NCBI GenBank assembly: GCA_027311485.1
Contig: DAICYU010000012.1
Location: 1-20,253, forward strand
Length of the DNA: 20,253 bases
Direction: 5' to 3'
DNA from: Acetobacteraceae bacterium
Lineage (GTDB): Bacteria; Pseudomonadota; Alphaproteobacteria; Acetobacterales; Acetobacteraceae
Shown here: positions 15,835 through 20,253 of the stretch, piece after piece
Numbering within the stretch: position 1 is the stretch's first letter
Layout of the letters: every line of letters begins with the position of its first letter
The notes under the pieces: generated by a model
Seen by the model: the letters and a program-made list of their open reading frames with translations, nothing else
The model's database searches: none
Told to the model about the DNA's origin: nothing
Position numbers and translations under genes: made by a program

Positions 15835-16904
15835 GCACGCGTTCCTTTTAGCAGTTGCAACAGTTTCGGGGCAATCGACGGCAGCGGCAGGACGGCATGA
15901 CATAAACCGGCCTGCGCAATGGCACCCGGCATGCCCCAGACCACGCTGGTGACCTCATCCTGCGCCACCGCCGTGCCGCCGGCGTCCACCACTGCGCGGG
16001 TACCCTGAAGCCCGTCGCGACCCATGCCGGTCAGCATTGCCACCAGAACGCGGCCCTCGCATATGGTGGCGGCCGACCGCAGCATCGGGTCAACGCTCGG
16101 GCGGCAGAAATTCTCCGGCGGGTCGGATGTCACCCGCGCGCGCAGCACCGAGCGGTTGCCGTCGATGACCAGGTGACGATCGCCAGGGGCGATATAGATG
16201 CGCCCGGGCAGCAGCGTCTCCCCATCGCGCGCTTCGGCGCAGCGCAGGCAGTCCAGCCGGTCCAGGTGGTCCGCCAGAATCGGTGTGAAGGCGGGCGGCA
16301 TATGCTGGGTCATCACCACCGGCACCGGCAGCGACTTTCCCAACCCCTGCACGAGCGCAAACAGGGCTTGCGGCCCGCCCGTGGAGCTGCCCACCGCCAG
16401 CAGACGTGCCGGCATGGAAGCCGCTGCCCGCATGGCGATCGGCGGACGCGCCGCGGCGGGGAACTGCCGCCGCATCCGGGCCAGTCCCTTCACCTTGGCC
16501 ACCAGCTCCCGCTGGAACGCATCGTCGCCCGTCGTGCCGATGCTCGACGGCTTCGGCACATAGTCTGACGCACCCAGCCGTAGGGCGCGCAGCGCGATTT
16601 CGGCGCCCCGCGTCGTCAATGTGGAGGCCATGATGATCCGTACGCCGGGATCGGCACGCAGGATCAGCGGCAGCGCGGTGATGCCGTCCATCACCGGCAT
16701 CTCGATGTCCAGCACCACCACATCCGCCCGCGCCGCCCGCACCTGGTCCACCGCCGCCCGGCCGTTTTCCACCCGGGCGACAACCTCGATTCCCGGATCG
16801 GCTTCCAGCATGCGGGTCAGCGCGCCGCGGATCGTCACCGAGTCGTCGCAGACCATCACGCGCGCCCGGGGCGGCGCGGTTGCCGTGGGGGCTGTTACCG
16901 TCAC
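15831..16904 (-). CDS. cheB: Chemotaxis response regulator / protein-glutamate methylesterase CheB
   Basis: A 357-aa two-domain enzyme: an N-terminal receiver (acidic Asp20 and Asp21, phospho-acceptor Asp66, Lys118) and a C-terminal methylesterase that demethylates and deamidates chemoreceptors. The catalytic triad is visible as Ser174 in VGSSTGG, His201 in TQHMPP and Asp297 in LTGMGRDG. Phosphorylation by CheA is expected to activate it. The start codon is GTG, overlapping the cheY stop as GTGA (16901-16904), and the stop overlaps the cheR start, so all three are probably translationally coupled. Confidence 0.97.
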   Translation of the reverse strand: MTVTAPTATAPPRARVMVCDDSVTIRGALTRMLEADPGIEVVARVENGRAAVDQVRAARADVVVLDIEMPVMDGITALPLILRADPGVRIIMASTLTTRGAEIALRALRLGASDYVPKPSSIGTTGDDAFQRELVAKVKGLARMRRQFPAAARPPIAMRAAASMPARLLAVGSSTGGPQALFALVQGLGKSLPVPVVMTQHMPPAFTPILADHLDRLDCLRCAEARDGETLLPGRIYIAPGDRHLVIDGNRSVLRARVTSDPPENFCRPSVDPMLRSAATICEGRVLVAMLTGMGRDGLQGTRAVVDAGGTAVAQDEVTSVVWGMPGAIAQAGLCHAVLPLPSIAPKLLQLLKGTRA

Positions 16905-17272
16905 AGCAAGCCGACCTGCTCGAACTTGCCCGTCAGGATCTCCTCATCGAACGGCTTCATGATGTATTCCTGGGCGCCGCTCGTGATCGCCCGTTCGATA
17001 TGGTCCATGTCGTTCTCGGTCGTGCAGAACACGACCAGCGGGTGGTCGGGCCCGAATTCCCGTCGCAGCGCCTTCAGGAACGTCAGCCCGTCCATGACCG
17101 GCATGTTCCAGTCCAGCAGCACGCAATCCGGCAACTGCGCGCGGCAGGTGTTCAGGGCGATCTGGCCGTCGGCGGCCTCAACGACGGTGAAACCCTTACC
17201 CTCCAGGATGCGGCGGGCGACTTTGCGGACGACCCGGCTGTCGTCCACCACCAGGCAGGTGCGCGGCATCAT
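16901..17272 (-). CDS. cheY: Single-domain chemotaxis response regulator CheY
   Basis: A 123-aa stand-alone receiver, the expected diffusible output of CheA that binds the flagellar motor switch. Asp10 and Asp11 form the acidic pocket, Asp54 (VLLDWNMPVMDG) is the phospho-acceptor, Thr84/Thr85 fill the switch Thr position and Lys106 (IMKPF) is conserved. It starts two bases after the cheW stop; MM at the start leaves 17272 or 17269 as options. No CheZ-type phosphatase is seen in the window. Confidence 0.92.
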   Translation of the reverse strand: MMPRTCLVVDDSRVVRKVARRILEGKGFTVVEAADGQIALNTCRAQLPDCVLLDWNMPVMDGLTFLKALRREFGPDHPLVVFCTTENDMDHIERAITSGAQEYIMKPFDEEILTGKFEQVGLL

Positions 17273-17274
17273 GG

Positions 17275-17748
17275 TTACGCCTCATCCGAAAAGGCCAGCA
17301 GCCGGCCCACGTCCAGGACCACCAGCAGCCGGCCGTCCAGCCGGAAGATGCCGGTGCTGAAGTCCGCCCAGTTTCTCTCCAGCGTCGGCGGGTTCCGCTC
17401 GAACGTGGCGGCGTCGAGGCTCATGACCTCGGACACCTGATCGACCAGCAGGGCATAGAGTTCACCGCCCTGTTCGGCGACCACCGACATCAGCCGCTGG
17501 CCTGGCGGGGCAGGGGGAAGGCGGAGTCGCCGGCGGAGGTCGATTGCCGTGACGATCCGCCCGCGCAGGTTCAGGCTGCCGGCGATCTCGGGCGGCGCCA
17601 GCGGAATACGGGTGATCGCCTGCTCTCCCAGCACATCGCGCACCGCCAGCACGGGAACCCCGCACAGCTGGCTGCCAACCGTCAGCGTTACCAGCACCTG
17701 CTGGTCATCACCGGCGGTGAGACCGGGCCGTTCCTTCACGTCTGACAT
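17275..17748 (-). CDS. cheW: Chemotaxis coupling protein CheW
   Basis: A 157-aa CheW-domain adaptor that links chemoreceptors to CheA at the membrane. Recognisable parts are VLVTLTVGSQLCGVPVLAVR, the IPLAPPEIAGSLNLRGRIVT loop and YALLVDQVSEVMSL. The frame is open to 17805 inside cheA, but the ATG at 17748 follows the cheA stop by 17 nt with an AAGGA ribosome site nine bases upstream, so it is preferred. The C-terminus (LDVGRLLAFSDEA) is of normal length. Confidence 0.95.
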   Translation of the reverse strand: MSDVKERPGLTAGDDQQVLVTLTVGSQLCGVPVLAVRDVLGEQAITRIPLAPPEIAGSLNLRGRIVTAIDLRRRLRLPPAPPGQRLMSVVAEQGGELYALLVDQVSEVMSLDAATFERNPPTLERNWADFSTGIFRLDGRLLVVLDVGRLLAFSDEA

Positions 17749-17765
17749 GATTCGCTGTCCTTCCG

Positions 17766-20253
17766 TCAGATCGTGGCCGGTTCGCTCAGGTGCTGGCGCA
17801 GGCACGCCACCAGCGCTTCCCGTTCGAACTTGCCCACATATTCGGTAAATCCGGCCGCCAGGCCGCTGCGCGCCGCTTCAGCGCCTGTGCTTGCGGTCAG
17901 CGCGATCACCGGCAGGCTGGCCCACGGACCGGTGGCGCGGATGGCGCGGGCGAAGTCGAGTCCGTCCATGCCCGGCATTTCGATGTCCGACACGATGGCG
18001 TCGAACATCCGGCCGCTTTCGCGCAGCGCCAGGGCTTCGGCGGAACTGGAAACCGCGGTGACGCGGAAGCCGGATGCCCCCAGCATCGGCACCGTCAGGT
18101 CGCGGAAGAAGGCGCTGTCGTCGACAAGCAGGACATGGCGTTGGCTGTCATGGGTGTTCTGCCGTGGCACGCCGCGGAACCAGTCCTCTGACGCCTGCAT
18201 CAGCCAATAGCCGGTATCCAGCACATCGGTGGCCTGGCCGCCGATCACCGCGGTGCCCAGCAGGCCAGGCCGAGCACCGGCAAGCTCGATGTTAAGCCGC
18301 TCCTCGATTACGTCGATGATCTCATCGACCATCAGGCCCATGCTGCGTTCGCCGTCCGCGAACACCAGCAGCGGCTGGTTTGGACTGTCCTGATCAAGGC
18401 CGCCATCCATGCTGATCAGCGGCATCAGCCTGCCGCGGTATTGGGTCACCGGCGCCCCGCAGGACATCTCGATCTTCTCGCGCGGGATGTCCTCCAGGCG
18501 GGCGACAAGGCTGAGCGGCACGCCCATGCGGCGAGCGCTTCCGGCCCGGAACAGCAGCATCGCGGTACGGTCGGCCGAGCTGACGGCTTCGGCCGCACTG
18601 GTGCGGACCTGCCGAGCTTCAGACCCGGCGCCGATGCCGCTGCCGCGGGCGATGCCGTTCGGATCCAGGATCATGATCACCGACCCGTCACCCAGGATGG
18701 TGTTGCCGCTGAACATGGTCACATGGCGCAGGATCGGCGCGACCGGCTTGACCACGATTTCCTCGGTGTCGAAGACCCGGTCCACAATGATGCCCAGCAT
18801 GTGCTGGCCGACCTGTGCCACCACCACGTGCGCCGCCGTGCCAGCGTCATCCTTGGGACCCAGCGCCAGAAGCTCGGTCAGGCTGACCAGCGGCAGCAGC
18901 CGGTTGCGCAGGCGCAGCACCGGCGTGTCGTTGATCCGTTCGATCACGCTGGTGCCATCCACCGCATTGCCGGACCCGCGCTGCGCACGCACCAGTTCGA
19001 TGACACTGATCTGGGGAATGGCGAAGCGTTCACCCCCGGCCTGGACGATCAGGGCGGACACGATGGCCAGCGTCAGCGGGATCTTCACGGTGAACATCGT
19101 GCCCTGGCCGACCGTGCTTTTCAGGTCGATCGTGCCGCCGATCTTCTCGATGTTCGTCTTCACCACATCCATGCCGACGCCGCGGCCGGACACCGACGAA
19201 ATGGTGGCGGCGGTCGAAAACCCGGGGCGGAAGATGAAGCGCTGGATCTGCCCTTCGCTCATGTTCGCCAGTTCGGCCTCGGTCGCCAGGCCGTTGGCGA
19301 TGGCTTTCGCCTTGATGCGGTCCACCGCCAGGCCGCGCCCGTCGTCGGAGATTTCCAGGATGATGTGGCCGCCCTCATGGAACGCGTTCAACACGATCGT
19401 CCCGGTTTCCGGCTTGCCCGCGGCCCGGCGTTCGGCCGGTGTTTCCAGCCCGTGATCGCCGCTGTTGCGCACCATGTGCGTCAGCGGGTCCTTGATCAGC
19501 TCCAGCACCTGCCGGTCCAGCTCGGTGTCGGCGCCCAGCATGGTCAGCTCGATCTTCTTGCCCAGGTCGTGCGACAGGTCGCGCACCAGGCGCGGCAGCT
19601 TGTTCCAGGCATGGCCGATCGGCTGCATGCGGGTCTTCATCACCCCTTCCTGCAGGTCGCTGGTGATATGCGACAGGCGTTGCAGCGGCACGGTGAACGG
19701 GCTGTTTTCCTGCGTGCGCGCCAATTGCAGCAGCTGGTTGCGGGTCAGCACCAGTTCACTGACCAGGGTCATCAGGTCTTCCAGCACGTCCACGGTGACG
19801 CGGATCGTTTGCCCCGAGGCCGGTGCGCCGCCAGCCGGTAGCGGCTCGGAGACCGGCGGCGCGGCTGCGCGGGACGGTGGCACTGCCGCCGGCGCCTCGG
19901 CCGGTTCTGGCAGCGTGACGATGGGTTCCGGCGCGGGTGCTGGCGGCTGCACCGTTTCCAGCGCGGGCTGCGGCGTTGGTTCCGGCGCGTGGGCGGTCTC
20001 CTGCGCCGTATCTGGCGCGGGCGCCGCCTTTTCCCCGGCGGCGGTGGCGTTCAGCGCGGCGATCAGGGCCAGGTCGTCGCCCGCCGGTTCCGCACCCGTC
20101 TCGCTCAACGCTGCCACGATTGCCTTGATCCGGTCGATCGCCGCCAGCACCGCGCTGACCAGTTCGGGTGTCACCGCCAGGGTCTTGTCGCGCACCCGGC
20201 CCAGCACGTTCTCGGCGGCATGCGCCATCCGCTCCAGGCCGGGCAGGCCGAGA
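17766..20253 (-). CDS. cheA: Hybrid chemotaxis histidine kinase CheA, N-terminus outside window
   Basis: The frame runs off the right edge, so the start and most of the P1 Hpt domain, including the phosphorylated His, are not visible. Numbering from Met at 20228: the end of P1 occupies 1-45 and a Pro/Ala/Glu-rich linker about 46-138, with no recognisable P2 domain. Dimerisation domain P3 is at about 140-205. The ATPase P4 has N-box HMVRNSGDHG (Asn255), G1 DDGRG (295-299), PGFSTA and GRGVGMD. P5, CheW-like, is at about 386-527, a second CheW-like domain at about 553-680, and a receiver at about 697-815 (Asp703/704, phospho-acceptor Asp748, Lys800). It receives receptor signals and phosphorylates CheY and CheB. 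The receiver may act as a phosphate sink or feedback element. First visible gene of the operon. Confidence 0.96.
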   Translation of the reverse strand, partial: LGLPGLERMAHAAENVLGRVRDKTLAVTPELVSAVLAAIDRIKAIVAALSETGAEPAGDDLALIAALNATAAGEKAAPAPDTAQETAHAPEPTPQPALETVQPPAPAPEPIVTLPEPAEAPAAVPPSRAAAPPVSEPLPAGGAPASGQTIRVTVDVLEDLMTLVSELVLTRNQLLQLARTQENSPFTVPLQRLSHITSDLQEGVMKTRMQPIGHAWNKLPRLVRDLSHDLGKKIELTMLGADTELDRQVLELIKDPLTHMVRNSGDHGLETPAERRAAGKPETGTIVLNAFHEGGHIILEISDDGRGLAVDRIKAKAIANGLATEAELANMSEGQIQRFIFRPGFSTAATISSVSGRGVGMDVVKTNIEKIGGTIDLKSTVGQGTMFTVKIPLTLAIVSALIVQAGGERFAIPQISVIELVRAQRGSGNAVDGTSVIERINDTPVLRLRNRLLPLVSLTELLALGPKDDAGTAAHVVVAQVGQHMLGIIVDRVFDTEEIVVKPVAPILRHVTMFSGNTILGDGSVIMILDPNGIARGSGIGAGSEARQVRTSAAEAVSSADRTAMLLFRAGSARRMGVPLSLVARLEDIPREKIEMSCGAPVTQYRGRLMPLISMDGGLDQDSPNQPLLVFADGERSMGLMVDEIIDVIEERLNIELAGARPGLLGTAVIGGQATDVLDTGYWLMQASEDWFRGVPRQNTHDSQRHVLLVDDSAFFRDLTVPMLGASGFRVTAVSSSAEALALRESGRMFDAIVSDIEMPGMDGLDFARAIRATGPWASLPVIALTASTGAEAARSGLAAGFTEYVGKFEREALVACLRQHLSEPATI

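Noticed and set aside
15835..15903. Longer cheR start at 15903
   Set aside because: It would overlap cheB by about 70 bases; ATGA at 15831-15834 and the family N-terminus favour 15834.
18441..19841. 466-codon open frame on + opposite cheA
   Set aside because: Antisense shadow of the CheA P3-P5 region; the His/Gln/Arg-rich product is typical of such shadows.

Overview
The window is a GC-rich chromosomal segment of an alphaproteobacterium, most likely Rhodospirillales and plausibly Acetobacteraceae. This assignment is by inference from gene content and order. The pointers are a DUF4167 gene next to hisS-prfA-prmC, a SUV3-type helicase / S4 protein / 7Fe ferredoxin / CarD gene string, an Atm1-type ABC exporter, and a CheA carrying an extra CheW-like domain and a receiver. 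I see no tRNA, rRNA, CRISPR array, transposase or phage gene. The window looks like stable core genome rather than a mobile island.

Layout, left to right. (1) 147-2759 (+): membrane-anchored PAS hybrid histidine kinase with no response regulator beside it. (2) 2924-3226 (-): rpmB (L28), with a good -35/-10 promoter and a UUCG-capped hairpin after its stop. (3) 3416-5498 (-): Atm1-type ABC exporter followed 10 nt later by an unrecognised 82-aa protein. (4) 5553-6434 (+): divergent DUF4743-type Nudix hydrolase ending at a hairpin. (5) 6600-10478 (-): hisS, prfA and prmC tightly packed, then a 225-nt intergenic region rich in dyads, then the DUF4167 gene. (6) 10652-14933 (+): SUV3-like helicase, S4 RNA-binding protein, fdxA and a CarD/CdnL-type regulator. 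(7) 14983-20253 (-): chemotaxis operon cheA-cheW-cheY-cheB-cheR. CheA runs off the right edge, so its phospho-accepting His is not visible.

How the genes fit together: the hisS cluster charges tRNA-His, makes release factor 1 and methylates its GGQ loop. Helicase and S4 protein form an RNA module, and CarD is expected to act on RNA polymerase at promoters. The Che genes give kinase, coupling protein, output regulator, methylesterase and methyltransferase, with several 4-nt overlaps that imply translational coupling.

Most unusual points: the S4 gene has no ATG/GTG/TTG that could start an intact S4 domain, but has AGGAGG five bases before an in-frame ATA. The CarD protein has an N-terminal array of nine 5-residue repeats. 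Nested or dyad structures precede carD and the DUF4167 gene. A small unknown gene is paired with the Atm1 exporter. I found no clear new multi-gene defence or biosynthetic system.
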